NCBI RefSeq assembly: GCF_017654505.1
Contig: NC_054537.1
Coordinates: forward strand, 76,890,118-76,954,117
Direction: 5' to 3'
Length of the DNA: 64,000 nucleotides
Origin: Polyodon spathula
Lineage: Eukaryota > Chordata > Actinopteri > Acipenseriformes > Polyodontidae
This document shows positions 22,489 through 36,420 of the stretch, in pieces. A program made the position numbers and the translations under genes. Position 1 is the stretch's first letter; every line of letters begins with the position of its first letter. The notes below the pieces were generated by a model. It saw nothing but the letters and a program-made list of their open reading frames with translations. It made no database searches and was not told the DNA's origin.

Positions 22489-25400
22489 GTTACATTACCA
22501 AGACATTTTCGTTTTAAACTGTTTATGGTAGGCTATTGTGAGTTTAGAAATTCTAGTACTTTTCAATTCTATTAAAACAACGGGGCTTTTGAAATGTCGT
22601 TTAGAACCCAGCACAGAATATTTAAATTTAGCAAGATTATGTTTTATGGTGTTGAGATATTTAGGCATTTAAAATGACGCCTGTCCTTTCCAAACTTTCT
22701 AAACCACACTCCCAGGCTTTCTGTGATAAATCAAAATTATATGGATTTGCTTTTTAAAAGATTCAAAATGTGTGAGTTTCCTGGAAATAGCTACCATGGG
22801 CAACACATTTACCAGAAAACATGAAATTTTGAAGTTTTACATTGTAGCCATTTCAAATCAAATCTAAAATTGATGATCATTTGAGTCGTACTGAATCACC
22901 AAACAAATGTAGTTTAAATCCAGACGCTCAATCTGTTTTTGTGCCAGGGTACTTTTTAGCAGCAAAACCTCAAAGCCTGAATTCAATCAAAACAGTCTTC
23001 AAAAATTCCTTATTGTTCTCCATTACTGGAAAAAAATAACAATACATGGTATTAAATATTGAAGTAAGAACACACACACACTGTAAAATAACACCGCAGT
23101 AATAAATAACTAAAAAGAAAATGAAAGATTAGTCAGTATATCTAAATTTATTTTTGGAATATGCAATGCTAAAAAACATTTTACAACACATGTAAACTTT
23201 TTACCCTGCTTTTCCCCATGCTGTATTTTCCTGACTGAACCCCAACCTCATGACTGCTAAACCACTGGCCGTGTTTCTATTATTTACTGTAAGACATCAG
23301 TTTAGTGGCAAATTTTACCCTTAACTTCACTTACCTGCTCTGATCTCTTTACAACTTTACATTATTCGTGGTGCAGTTATTTATTTTTTATTGTATTATG
23401 GTGTTTTCAAGCTATTTGTTCACGTTGATAGTCGTTAAGTTTGGAGAAAGTCTGGTGAGACATTCAAAGATACAATAAAAATACAATAATACAATAAAAA
23501 AAAAAATGTAACAGGGTAAATTCCTTCCAAAATCCAAATATGTTTTAAGATAACAAAATGTAGAAATACAGAAGTAAATGTGTAAAGTATTTCTCCATAT
23601 TTTACAATTCAGTTTTATAATTATGGTATAGGTGACATGATCTTCTTTCAAATCTAAAATCTGAGTTCTGGAAGAATAGCTAGATTGCATCAGGAATGGC
23701 AATTCGCTAAAGATAAGATTGCATTTTCATTTCAGGTTTGCAAGATATTTCAATTACAACTTACCCTGATAAATTGTACTTCTTTAATGTGCTGAAAATG
23801 TAGCCAAGGGTTGAAAGTGTTACTATTATATCCGGTCTCCCCAAGTGTTTTTGTTAAACATTTGTCATTTAGAAAATTTATCAATCTAGGACACATGAGC
23901 ACACAATTTATTAAGCAATTGTTTTACCTGTGTTGAAAACAACATTTTGATTGTCAGTGTTACTACCTTTCCAGTCACATTGAATACTGTGTTTCTACTG
24001 AATATAAAAATAGTGGAACCAAAATTGGCCGCATTGACGATAGGTTGTTCTCATTCAGTATAGCTTAATTAACTGTGTTTGAATCTTCTGTTTTTAATTT
24101 GCTCAGTAATGATGAGCATGTGTCAGAAGGGATTTTGATCACAGTGTGGTTGCTGGCAGGACAATTGAACTCATGAGTTGGGGATAGGAACAAGCTAATC
24201 ACAGCATGGCAACTGGCCGCAGTGCTAAATGAACATGCTGTCTGCTCCAGATCCAAAGAAACATACAACTATTGGATGGGCAAGTAGCAAGAGGAAATAC
24301 TTTGTGGGAAACGATTTCATCAAGTGTAACTTTCTGTAAATTTAAGACTTTTCCAATATAGTTAAATATTTAGAACTTATACATGTATGGTAACTGGCAC
24401 TGAACATAAAAGTAATCACAAAAATGGATGCTTGTAATGTTTTATTGTAAAAATACATATTTTAAATTGAAGCTTAGTCTTTACATTTAAAATTGTAAAC
24501 TTGTACACTTTATTTAGGTTTATTGTATTTATTTTTCTAGTCAAAAACATGGAATGTTAATATACTTACAAACTCATGTTTCCATATTGAACAGTAAGAT
24601 TTTTTGGTACCAGGAAGGCTCCAGTAGCCTATAGTTAAGCGATACAGGAAGTACAGGTCTTATGTTGATGTCAATATTATGAATTCATCAGCCGCTAAGG
24701 GGAAATCCATTACAATAGGATTAACAAACAGATTTTGCAGACAGTTTACTTAAAAATAAATTGTATATAGTTTTGTTTGATTTCCTTTCTGTAAACTATT
24801 TGTATTTTAGTAGTTTGGTATCCTTCGATGATTTGTATACTGTAAATTAAGTGTATTCTGTAAATTACTGATAACCATGTGTTTTAATTTAAAAATCCCA
24901 CTAAATGTAAAGGTCATTTAACCCTACAAAATATAATGGTCACCAATCACTTTTAATTTGCAGCCACCATATGCAGTTACTTTTTTTTGTATAGCACTAA
25001 TCAAAAGGCTTTTCAACTTGTGTACACTTTTTATTAACTGGAAGATAAAATCCCCATAACTAAAGTGTTTTAATCCCAAAAGACGTTTTTATAATGTAAC
25101 TGATCCCGACCTTATCCTTAATGACCCATAATATGTAATTGTAAGTCACATTATATTTCATAATGACTGATGAGTTACCCACCCCTGCTGTTTTATTATT
25201 CAAAATTACTTCTAAATAAACTTGAAGTTATGTGTTACATGATATCAGTTTAAAAAAAGACTCCTGGATTAACCTTTCTTTAGAGTCATAGAAATTAAGA
25301 CAGATAAGTTAAAGGTTAAAAAGATTTATGCCAACTACACTCACAGATTACACTGGGACATAAAATGTAGTATTACATTACATGTTAACAAGGAACCTGA

Positions 25401-25722
25401 TGATTCTATGATCTCAGTGTTTCATTAAAACGATTACCTGTGCATTTTGATCTTGACAGGCTGTTCAACATCTGTAGCATAAACAGTATCTGTCAAAAAG
25501 AGAGGCCAAAGATTGGATGAACATGGAGGAAGAACTGTATCTTGATTAGTAAGAATGTGGGCCCTCCAGGCAAGTACTGGGACATGGTTGGGGAGCTGTT
25601 GGGGAGAAGCCCATATTGACACTGCCTGTGCCATCCTTACGGTGAAAAAATAGAAAGGCCTCTTTAATGTACCAATTATGAAGGGCTTGTTTTAAAAAAT
25701 ATTGTTAAATATAAAGGTTGTA
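22489..25722. other. intergenic, no gene seen
   Basis: About 3.2 kb of AT-rich unique-looking DNA with no recognised repeat or coding remnant. Conserved regulatory DNA could be here, but that cannot be judged from one sequence. Confidence 0.35.
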
Positions 25723-26050
25723 GAGGTCCCCAAGTGTCTGACATGGTTAAGGCACAGCCCAGTGATGTGCAGGGTGAGTCAAGGGAGTCTTTGGTCTCTC
25801 CTGGGGATTCCAGAAGGAGCATTTCCTTTGGCGCTTCCTGGATTAGGGAGTTCACAAAACCAGCAGGGACTGTTTCTCATTGCGCTACAGGGACCCAACT
25901 GGCCTGGGGGGTTCTAGCAGACACCTGCAGAGCTGGCTTTTGCCTTGGGTCTAAAGAGGAAATTGGCTTGGTCTAGGATTAGAGGACTCCCACTGATCTT
26001 CCGTTCTCCTGAGCTATTTGGGTAATTGCTGAGAAGAGGAAACATAATTG
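25723..26050 (+). mobile_element. tRNA-derived SINE, second diverged copy
   Basis: AGGTCCCCAAGTGTCTGACATGG is the tRNA-like head, and GCAGGGACTGTTTCTCATTG followed by an ACTGGCC-type block is the shared body seen at 1410-1456. The copy is diverged, and its right boundary is an estimate. Confidence 0.6.
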
Positions 26051-26609
26051 GACACTATAAATTGAAGAGAAAAGCAGGGATAAAAACAAAAAAATGAGTT
26101 GTAAGAGCGTAGAAACTATATCAAGAAAGATGTGGTCTCTTTGAAAACACACTCTTTGTATCTGGCTATATGGGATCCCATTTTGATATCATTACAAACT
26201 TCATGAGATGTCCTAGCCAGATGGATATAAAGGAGGCAGGTTTACAGTAGGTAACTGTAATGGCTCATTTGAGGGTAATTTTACAGCAATCTTAAAAGAA
26301 AATACCTAAAACACTAAAATGTATAAAACACACATTAGAAATTCTTTCATTGTGTAATGTGTTTCGTACATATGTGTAACTGATCAGGATTTTATATAGC
26401 TGTTTCTGAATGTAACAACACCCAGTAATAAACTCTGCATTTGCTACATATTTCTGATTTCTCATTCAAATTTGTTATTATTGCATACTTGTATTTTATT
26501 TGTATATTTTTTTTAGGCAGTTTATTACCTTTAAATTTCCGCTGCCCTAAATTCCCATAGTAAAAGCATAGCAAAGAGTAATAAAGCATAGTGAAAGCAT
26601 GGTAAAGCA

Positions 26610-27984
26610 CAGAAACAAAACTGAACCAGGTAACTACAGACCAGTAAGCCTGACTTCTATTATATGCAAACTTATGGAAACTATAATAAGATCCAAAATG
26701 GAAAATTACCTATATGGTAACAGGGTACTGGGAGACAGTCAACATGGTTTTAGGAAAGGGAGATCGTGCCTAACTAACTTGCTTGATTTTTTTGAGGATG
26801 CAACATCGATAATGGATAATTGCAAAGCATATGACATGGTTTATTTAGATTTCCAGAAAGCTTTTGACAAAGTCCCGCACAAAAGATTAATTCTCAAACT
26901 GAACGCAGTTGGGATTCAAGGAAACGCATGTACATGGATTAGGGAGTGGTTAACATGTAGAAAACAGAAAGTACTGATTAGAGGAAAAACCTCAGAATGG
27001 AGTGTGGTAACCAGCGGTGTACCACAGGGATCAGTATTAGGTCCTCTGCTATTCCTAATCTACATTAATGATTTAGATTCTGGTATAGTAAGCAAACTTG
27101 TTAAATTTGCAGACGACACAAAAGTAGGAGGAGTGGCAAACACTGTTGCAGCAGCAAAGGTCATTCAAAATGATCTAGACAAGATTCAGAACTGGGCAGA
27201 TACATGGCAAATGACATTTAATAGAGAAAAGTGTAAGGTACTGCACGCAGGAAATAAAAATGTACATTATAAATATCATATGGGAGATATTGAAATTGGA
27301 GAAGGAATCTATGAAAAAGACCTAGGAGTTTTTGTTGACTCAGAAATGTCTTCATCTAGGCAATGTGGGGAAGCTATAAAAAAGGCTAACAAGATACTCG
27401 GATACATTGTGAAAAGTGTTGAATTTAAATCAAGGGAAGTAATGTTAAAACTGTACAATGCACTTGTAAGACCTCATCTTGAATATTGTGTGCAGTTCTG
27501 GTCACCTCGCTATAAAAAAGATATTGCTGCTCTAGAAAGAGTGCAAAGAAGAGCGACCAGAATTATTCCGGGCTTAAAAGGCATGTCATATGCAGACAGG
27601 CTAAAAGAATTGAATCTGTTCAGTCTTGAACAAAGAAGACTACGTGGCGACCTAATTCAAGCATTCAAAATTCTAAAAGGTATTGACAGTGTCGACCCAA
27701 GGGACTTTTTCAGCCTGAAAAAAGAAACAAGGACCAGGGGTCACAAATGGAGTTTAGAAAAAGGGGCATTCAGAACAGAAAATAGGAGACACTTTTTTAC
27801 ACAGAGAATTGTGAGGGTCTGGAATCAACTCCCCAGTAATGTTGTTGAAGCTGACACCCTGGGATCCTTCAAGAAGCTGCTTGATGAGATTTTGGGATCA
27901 ATAAGCTACTAACAACCAAACGAGCAAGATGGGCCGAATGGCCTCCTCTCGTTTGTAAACTTTCTTATGTTCTTATGTTCTTAT
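26610..27984 (+). mobile_element. CR1-like LINE, 5'-truncated, with intact 3' tail
   Basis: The element starts abruptly near 26610, inside the RT domain, and ends with three units of TTCTTATG at 27962-27984. It is the same family as the antisense copies at 9466-13100 and 50703-51137. GTAAAG precedes the left end and follows the tail, which may be a short target-site duplication. Endonuclease and ORF1 are absent, which is the usual result of incomplete reverse transcription. Confidence 0.9.
26611..27912 (+). CDS. LINE reverse transcriptase, C-terminal part, uninterrupted frame
   Basis: An open frame of about 430 codons with no stop covers the C-terminal part of ORF2. Motifs in order: YRPVSLTSIICKLME, GFRKGRSCLTNLL, MVYLDFQKAFDKVPHKRLI (motif A, with catalytic Asp in YLDFQKAF), SGVPQGSVLGPLLFLIYIND (motif B), and KFADDTKVGG with the FADD catalytic pair intact at about 27104-27133. 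The C-terminal thumb region (RPHLEYCVQFWSP) and tail follow. The ATG at 26599 lies in flanking sequence, so the frame has no natural start. As a 5'-truncated copy it lacks endonuclease and cannot move by itself. Confidence 0.85.
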   Translation, partial: RNKTEPGNYRPVSLTSIICKLMETIIRSKMENYLYGNRVLGDSQHGFRKGRSCLTNLLDFFEDATSIMDNCKAYDMVYLDFQKAFDKVPHKRLILKLNAVGIQGNACTWIREWLTCRKQKVLIRGKTSEWSVVTSGVPQGSVLGPLLFLIYINDLDSGIVSKLVKFADDTKVGGVANTVAAAKVIQNDLDKIQNWADTWQMTFNREKCKVLHAGNKNVHYKYHMGDIEIGEGIYEKDLGVFVDSEMSSSRQCGEAIKKANKILGYIVKSVEFKSREVMLKLYNALVRPHLEYCVQFWSPRYKKDIAALERVQRRATRIIPGLKGMSYADRLKELNLFSLEQRRLRGDLIQAFKILKGIDSVDPRDFFSLKKETRTRGHKWSLEKGAFRTENRRHFFTQRIVRVWNQLPSNVVEADTLGSFKKLLDEILGSISY

Positions 27985-28718
27985 TGTAAAGACCAGTGAA
28001 AATTAATTGCAGATTGCACCTCTACTACTAATCCAGGAACTTTCAAGAACACCCCCCAAAAAAACACCCAAAAGACAAAGAATATCTTCTTATATGACAT
28101 GAGGGAAACTGAAATTACAAACCATGGTTTTCCGAACTACACAACACAAAGGAGAAACACAGCCAGAAAAGCAGAGCAATCCAGATTTCATGCCTTTGAC
28201 AAATGTAATTTAGTAATACTGCCACAAGGGGCTGTAGGGTTTTTTCAAAAGCTATCACTAAAAATACAACATGCTTGATATTCAGAAGACATTTTAGTGA
28301 TAGTGGGGACATGGCATTTATTTAAAAAAAAAAAACAGTGAATAATAGTTCTAAATGTGCAGACATCACACCAAACATTTTGGACAAAGTTCTAGCTAAC
28401 TGGAGTCAAATAATTTCCATGTGCCAGAGCAGCAGTGTTGCTCAATTCAAACAGTAATATTTGTTTATATAGTGTGTCATTTATGGATCATATCAAAAAA
28501 CTACATTGCATGTTCTCTTTATGGTCACAATCTCTTCTTATTGAATGCTATGCTTACAGTATTTAATTAGGGTTAATCTGTTTTGCTTTGCTTTGGGTCA
28601 TAGCAGAAGCGGTCCCAGCAGTGACATCATCGACTGGCAGAATAGCCTCTGTGGTTTCCTGGATATGCAAAAAAGCTTCTCTTACACAGAAAATCTAAGC
28701 AACCATTAGGATGCTTGT

Positions 28719-29877
28719 GGTTCCTTTTCAATTCGAAGACGACTAACAACTATACTTTTGGGATATGCCTGCCACAGGTCAGGATTTACTGAGCATTTTA
28801 TGTCAGAGCTGCCAATAGGCCCCTCCGGAGAGTGACGTCCCCGGTCCCACCTACAGAGGGAATAAGTACTCCACTGAGATCACATTCTCTTTCGTCTGTC
28901 TAAGGACCTTGCATGCCCTAATAGCCAATGAGGGAAGGTCCTCACTCGTCAGAATGGCAACTCCTCCCGCAGGTGGTAGAACGCATTTGGGAACTGTTCG
29001 GGAGGGCACGAGTTGATCTCTTTGCCACGGCAGAGACGACTCACTGCCCCCTGTGGTTCTCCCTCCACTGCTGCAGCAGTCCACTAGGAGTCAATGCCCT
29101 AGCCCACAAGTGGCCCAGGACACTCTTGTATGCATTTCCGCCAACACCATTGGTCTTAGCCTTCCTAGATAAAGTTTAGAGAGAAGAGGCGACAGTTCTC
29201 CTGGTGGCCCCCAGATAGCCCAGGAGAATTAGGTTTGCAAACCTTTGCCAGCTGTTGCAAGGCCAGCCCTAGGAGATCCCGCTGCTCATGGATCTCCTCA
29301 GTCAGACGAGAAAGGACGTCCACCCCAAATGGAGCCTAGATGTGATATTGCCGGCCTAACCCAACCTGGGAAGATGGCCGCACACTACCAGAGGTTTCGT
29401 CATGGGCTCTCTTTAGAGGTGCCTCATTGGCTGATATTTGTACTGTAGCTAGCTTGGCTACAGTGCATACATTCACCAGGTTCTACCGACTCAAATGTGG
29501 TAGATCCTTTTATGCCTTCATTAGTCACAAGAGGTTGCACTCTCACGCCACAAAGAATAGTTGGTGGTAGCAAGATGTCCCTCATCTGCTGTCCACTTGA
29601 ACTCCCTCGTGATGGCTTTGAGTAGTTGTTGGTCATCTTCAACTTGAAAGGGAACAATAGGTTACGGATGTAACCCCAGTTCTCTGAAGAGTGAGGTTGC
29701 ATCACTCGCATTCACGGGTTCGATGCAAAAGAGAATGTGATCTCCGCGTCGTGACTACTTACCCCCTCCGGGGAGCGACATCGGCAGCTGTGACATAAAA
29801 TGCTCAGCAAATACCTGAACTGTGGCAGGCAGATCCCAAAAGCATAGCTGTTGGTAGTCTTCTCTTTCAGGGAACCA
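28719..29877 (+). mobile_element. DIRS-type tyrosine-recombinase retroelement, internally deleted
   Basis: The ends are inverted repeats of about 150-180 bp: 28719-28897 (with CTTTTGGGATATGCCTGCCA, TGAGCATTTTATGTCA, GATCACATTCTCTTT) faces 29727-29877. DIRS elements, unlike LTR retrotransposons, have inverted ends. Between them lie RNase H-like and recombinase-like coding remnants on the + strand. At under 1.2 kb this copy is a small part of a normal DIRS element of several kb. Confidence 0.75.
28928..29540 (+). pseudogene. DIRS RT-RNase H and tyrosine recombinase remnants
   Basis: The frame at 28928-29179 reads VDLFAT, HCPLWFSL, then SPLGVNALAHKWPRTLLYAF, the pattern of the RNase H-side region of fish DIRS1-like polyproteins. 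LLVAPR and further matches follow to about 29330 with stops. At about 29445-29500 the translation HTFTRFYRL resembles the C-terminal end of the DIRS tyrosine recombinase. The RT core and most of the recombinase are deleted, and stops break the rest. Confidence 0.7.
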
Positions 29878-30639
29878 GGGTTACTTTGTAACCTATTGTT
29901 CTACAGTGCTTGTCTATGACAATAGATGTCAGATGTAATGGGCTCAAAGTATGGTTCAATGCCAAAACAGGCCTAATCTTTTTCCAACATCGCTACTTTG
30001 GCACTGCTTGTGCTTGTAGAACTTAGCCACTAATTCTTTGATTTTGTGTTGTGCTTACTGTCTGGGGATTGGAGAATGTCCACTTTAAAATGCATTCAGT
30101 ATTCAGTCATTGATTTTACATTGCCATTACTTGTTTTAATGGAATTATAAGCAAAATGAATCTAAAATTATAGATTGTCAACTTTTTCCAGGACACCCCT
30201 AAAAAAAATGCTAAAAACATTGTAAAGGCCTCTTTATCGTGAGTTGTTCCTTAAAAAATGTCTTTGAGCATTTCTTTAGAAGCAGACCTTGGAAATATGC
30301 ATTTTTCAAAATGCATGTACAATACTGTATTCAATTACAAGTACATTGTTTGATAATATAGGTTTGTGTCACGTACCTTGTAATTTCTATTATGCTTTCT
30401 AACCTTCAAAATAAGTATGTGTTTATATATCGTAGGCTCTGGTTTCTGGTGACATGGTCTTATCATTTATTTTTCCACCAGAAACTCTCAATACGATTAC
30501 AGTCTTATTGTGCACACTTTGATGTAGTTTATTCAGCTATTAATTGCACACGTGCAGCTGCACATATCAACACACAATAGGCACCTCTACATAAATCGTC
30601 AGGGGATCTATTCTGTCAACGTGTGATGCCAACAATTAC

Positions 30640-31030
30640 ATCACAAATGTATATACAAACTAACCTGGCTCCGCTCATGAGTCATTTATCCTCTCTGATT
30701 TAAAGGTGATAGCTGCATTTCAGCAGGATGACAGTCTGAGAGGCTGGTTGATAGGGGACAATGGGTATCCACTGATCTGGTGACTACTAATACCACTGCT
30801 CAACCTGACAACCCCTGCCAAATATAACCATACCTTTAAATGTACTGTAATTGAGAGAACATTTGGAATCCTCAAAATGTGATTCATATCTTGGATGTCT
30901 TTGGGGGAATACTACAGTACACTTCTCAGAAGTTTAGCTATATCATCCTGGCTGGTTGTGTTTCACATGTCATAGCTCTCCGTAATGGATGTGATGTTGA
31001 ACTTAGAGGAAAGATGACAGGGTTTGAGGG
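30640..31030 (+). pseudogene. PIF/Harbinger transposase, C-terminal remnant
   Basis: The sequence translates to ESFILSDLK, then GWLIGDNGYPL (about 30741-30773), TPAKYN, and VIERTFGILK (about 30846-30875). After a frameshift come GGILQYTSQKFSYIILAGCV and ALRNGCDVE (about 30906-31005). This order is that of the C-terminal third of HARBI1-like transposases, and the D in GDNGYPL is a member of the DDE triad. A stop near 30780 and the frameshift at about 30877 disable it. Ends of the parent element were not found here. Confidence 0.8.
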
Positions 31031-31129
31031 AAGCAGATGCTGCAAGTGTCATGAAGGTCAGACAGACTTACAGATTACTTTTTTTTATTTCCTAAGTATT
31101 CACTCGCCCCCTCCAGGCTGCTAAAAAAA

Positions 31130-32620
<1,491 letters not shown>

Positions 32621-32735
32621 AAATAATAGATTGGCTTCAGTGAGTTACAGGAAAATAATTCCATCTAGGGTTTCTGTAACATCATAAACTGTGGAATTGT
32701 TTTCCTGTAACTCACTGAAGAGGCCCATCTATTAT
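32621..32735. repeat. inverted repeat (stem-loop) beside the microsatellite
   Basis: CTTCAGTGAGTTACAGGAAA near 32635 is answered by TTTCCTGTAACTCACTGAAG at 32701-32720. The arms extend on both sides to about 42 bp each, around a loop of about 30 bp. It may be a small foldback element into which the microsatellite expanded. Confidence 0.85.
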
Positions 32736-33779
32736 TTTTTATAATACATGGATACCCTGGTGATGCCAATATTAAAGAAGATGAGGTTCAGCAGTACAGT
32801 TCCTTTTTCAAAACGTACTGTTTCAGTGCTGTACAGATGTTCTATGTCGTTATACTTTTCTCCAGTTTCTCTGAGATACGAATGTACCAGCGGTACATCT
32901 TTTTTTTAACATATTCTCATTTTGTTGATTATTAATGAACACTTCTGTACTGTGAATGTTGTCGATTGATTGAGAACGAGACATTTTGTGTTTAAATTGA
33001 AAGTGATTGTCCCAAGGAGTCGAATGGGTCAAAGTTCAAGTATATTTTTAATTCTAGAGGAATTGTCACTTTTTGATGGCACTACTGTGGTATTACGCAT
33101 TTTTTAGAATGGCTCAGGATGCATATAAAATAAACTTGATTTTACTGTGTTAGTATTTTAGCAGCATTAGCAGTAAAAAGCATATCTCAGTGAGCTTTTC
33201 GTCTCTTATGGAGTGTATGTGGTGAGTTATCTTTCCAATTTCACTATGCTGAAAAATGAATCGGTTCTTCTATTTGAAAAGAAATCCATTGTGGCATTAC
33301 AAATTGACATGACTGTTAAAACCAAGAAAACTGATGTTTAGCTTAGTATTTTGATACACCATGTTTATTTCACCTAAAGTGCTCATGTTTTGTCAAAAAA
33401 GTTTTTGATGAAGCAAAAATTTTAAAATCCCACGATATCGCAATATGACAATTATTATCGATATCGAACAATTAATTAATATCCCAATAAAGTATGTATT
33501 CAGTGAATACCTGCTACTGACAATTCTGCTGGTTAACATGCTAAAAACATTTCATTAGAACCAGGAGATAAAGACTTTCGCAGTACAACAAAGGCACAAC
33601 TTCCTGGCTTAATCATAGCAATCACCTGGACCGAGGTATAAAAAAAGCACAAAGCTGACCTTTGACACGTTGGATTCTGTGCTAAAGTTCTGGACATTCC
33701 TCCAGGCCAAAAGCAAAGGTAACATTAGGATCTGTTGAATTCATGGTGCACAACTTAGGATAATAATGTTGTTTAAATG
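32736..33779. other. intergenic, no gene seen
   Basis: No recognised gene or repeat end. Confidence 0.4.
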
Positions 33780-33787
33780 TTTGTGAT

Positions 33788-34599
33788 CAGGGGTGAAATT
33801 CTCAACATAAAAGTGCAGGTACTCCTATGCACAGCCGGGTGTAAACATTTTAAAAATGGAGATAATTTGAGTGCAACAAATACTTTTAAAATATATGCAT
33901 ATCGGTAAATAATACATTTATGAACACAAAATAAGCCTTACAGTATCACTCAGTCGTGTACTGTAATATAACACTTAAGTTAAACCTTAAATGACAAGCA
34001 TTAAGAAATATTACATTATGCAGTAACTGCTGTAAAGAGGGAGTTTTGTTCCAAGATATCCTAAAAAAAAAAAAGAATGATGTTATAAAAAATTGTATAA
34101 AAAAAACTGCTATGAAAAAAATGATACAAAAAGGTCAAAGTCAAACAATGCACAATAGGGCCTAAAATACCCCTTAAATTAATTAATTAACAGGCACTGC
34201 TACTACTAATGATGTACTTGACTTGGCCATTTTAATCCCCATACTTTCCAAACCCTGGGTACTCACCTTCAACAGGACCTGGCCATGCTAGAATAATAGC
34301 CTTGGATTAGAATATAGATGCGTGTTTCTTTTATGTATTTTTTACTTATTACTTATCCTGCAATACAAAGGCTTACATTAATGGTGGCCAATAGCAGCTA
34401 ACAGAAACAGAAGCAATATGAGGAAACAATGCAAGCATTGCTGAATGAAAGTGCATTCGAGAAACATTGCACTACTGGACTGTGAGAGTGAATGGAATGC
34501 ATCGGCGTTGGAGTAAAAGCAGATTAAATAAGTCCCGGTACCCAGTACTGGCATCAAAATAAGTCCCGGTATGGAATACTGGTAGAATTTCACCCTGTG
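33788..34599. mobile_element. hAT-type non-autonomous element with 8 bp target duplication
   Basis: The left end CAGGGGTGAAATTCT and the right end read in reverse, CACAGGGTGAAATTCT, form inverted termini. The flanks are TTTGTGAT (33780-33787) and ATTGTGAT (34600-34607), identical at 7 of 8 positions, the duplication size of hAT elements. The 812 bp interior has no transposase that I can recognise. Confidence 0.75.
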
Positions 34600-34859
34600 A
34601 TTGTGATGATATTTGATGTCTAAACTTGTGGAAATAATATTTGATGTTTAAACTTCTCAAGTAGTTAATTATTTTTCTTTATCTGTCAAACAAGGGCTAT
34701 AGAGTTAAAAATGATCTGCTTATACAGATTAACTTCACCAAAATTATTCCAGTTTAATTGTTCTTCCTTGATGATTACTGTTAACTAATAACTCTGGGAG
34801 GCCTCTGGTGGACAAAATACGCAACTGACTGTGTGCATTACATTAGAAAACGTAACTTC

Positions 34860-35420
34860 ATCTAAGATAACTCATCAGCTCCTCTCGGCTGTACATCGGC
34901 CCAGGTCAGACAGCAGGCAAACTGTCACAGAGCAAGCTAATGCAGCAGCCAGCACATCATCAGGCAAGCAAGCAGCTGCTCCAGTCAGCGAAACTCAGCA
35001 GGAGCATTCTCTGATTTTTAACAAAATAAAAGTATTAATGCTACCATTCATGGATACCTTATCCTCAGTCAATACTAAAATCAGCAGTTTGGATAAACGG
35101 GTGACCAACATCGAAGAAGCGAAGCAAGGTTTCGCAGTTACAGTGTTTTCCTCCATTCATGCAGTAAACTCATTCGCTTCTACTATAGTTACAGTCACTT
35201 CCGGTTTGATATCAACTCCGGTCCCTACGGTCGAGCCTCTGATCTACAATCTTGCAACTGCCACAGCATATGGTTCTGCCTCCACAACCACTGCCCGTCA
35301 TCACTCAATATCCCCACAGATTAGGTGAGGCATAATTGAAGGTAAAAATGTTACTCTGGTTACTCTATGGTTGGCTACATCTGAATTTCTGGACCATAGA
35401 GTGGTGGATTGCGGACTGTG
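34860..35420 (+). pseudogene. gag-like ORF remnant of a retroelement
   Basis: A 165-codon frame ends at 35328. It contains a low-complexity Ser/Ala/Thr region (AAASTSSGKQAAAPVSETQ) followed by a predicted helical stretch (IKVLMLPFMDTLSSVNTKIS, SLDKRVTNIEEAK). Beyond the stop, the same frame continues as GIIEGKNV and DHRVVDCG. I associate this pattern with gag-like first ORFs of fish retroelements, possibly tyrosine-recombinase types, but cannot name the family. The sequence breaks off at about 35420, where antisense gypsy sequence begins. Confidence 0.45.
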
Positions 35421-35429
35421 CTCAGAAAC

Positions 35430-36420
35430 TAGCATTGTAGGAACAGTTGGCGCACTCGACCCAGCACTACTCGCTGGCAGTCTGGGCATGTGACTACATA
35501 TTTCGTCATATCATTATGAAGCCCTACCAGGGTTAACAATACAAGGCCTCTCCTGATCATTTTCCCCTTGTTTACCTGCTTCTGATGCTCAATTGCATGC
35601 TGCCACATCACACTCCATGGCAGATTGGCATGACCGGACCTGGTGTCCCGGCTGGTGGCATCTAAATCAGATAGAGGGGAAGGAGGAAGTAGAGATTAAA
35701 TATCTGTCCCATTGCTGGTGTGGCAATGGGGCAGGAGCAGCAACTCCACCCCAGCTGGGGGCCAACCTTGGTCTCCATGGAGTGGGAGATGTTGCCCATT
35801 GGGGTCAGTGTTCTAGGATGTCCTGGTCCCGGTGTTGATGGAGCAGAGAGAGGAGGTGGTGTTCTGCTGCTCTGTAGGAGACCAGGGAGTCTTCAAAATC
35901 TTCGCCCAGTTTCACTGCATCATCCAGGGTGTCGGGGTTGTGGTGCTGTATCCATACTTGCGTTTCAGCGCTGACCACATGGCAGAACTGTTCCACCACT
36001 ATCACCTTGCCCATGTGTAGATCTGTCTTCTTGGTGGGGTTCAGCCAGTGTACCATGTGATCACACAACTTCTCCGCGACCACCCCGGGGTGTGTATCTG
36101 GGGATCTTTAGCACTTCCTGAACTGTATGCGTCTTTCTCGCGTAATGTTAAAATGAAGGAGGATAGCTATCTTTTCCAGGTCGTACTGTGCGGCTTCAGC
36201 GTCCATCATGGCCTGGTGTGCTGCCTGAGCCTCCCCGAACAGGCAGGGTCCCAGCTGTATCACCTGTGACCATGATGAGGTGGCAGCCAGCCACTCAAAG
36301 GTAAGCAGGTAAGCTTCTGGGTCATCCTCTGCCATCATCTTCTGTGTCCGTGCCTTTGGGGCCGTCATCACGGGTCCTGTTGGTACATTCAGCGTTATTG
36401 CCAGACCGACCCTCTCGATA
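35430..36420 (-). pseudogene. Ty3/gypsy remnant: gag and integrase zinc domain, antisense
   Basis: On the minus strand, 36371-36108 reads DDPEAYLLTFEWLA, then LGPCLFGEAQAAHQAM, and 36083-35805 reads VHWLNPTKKTDLHMGKVIVV, then EQFCHVVSAETQVWI and PDTLDDAVKLGEDFEDSLV. This is gag sequence with a SCAN-like C-terminal region of the kind found in gypsy/Gmr1-type elements. At about 35530-35480 the frame reads KYVVTCPDCQRVV, a C-x2-C half of an integrase zinc domain. Most of pol is missing between the two blocks. Confidence 0.7.
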
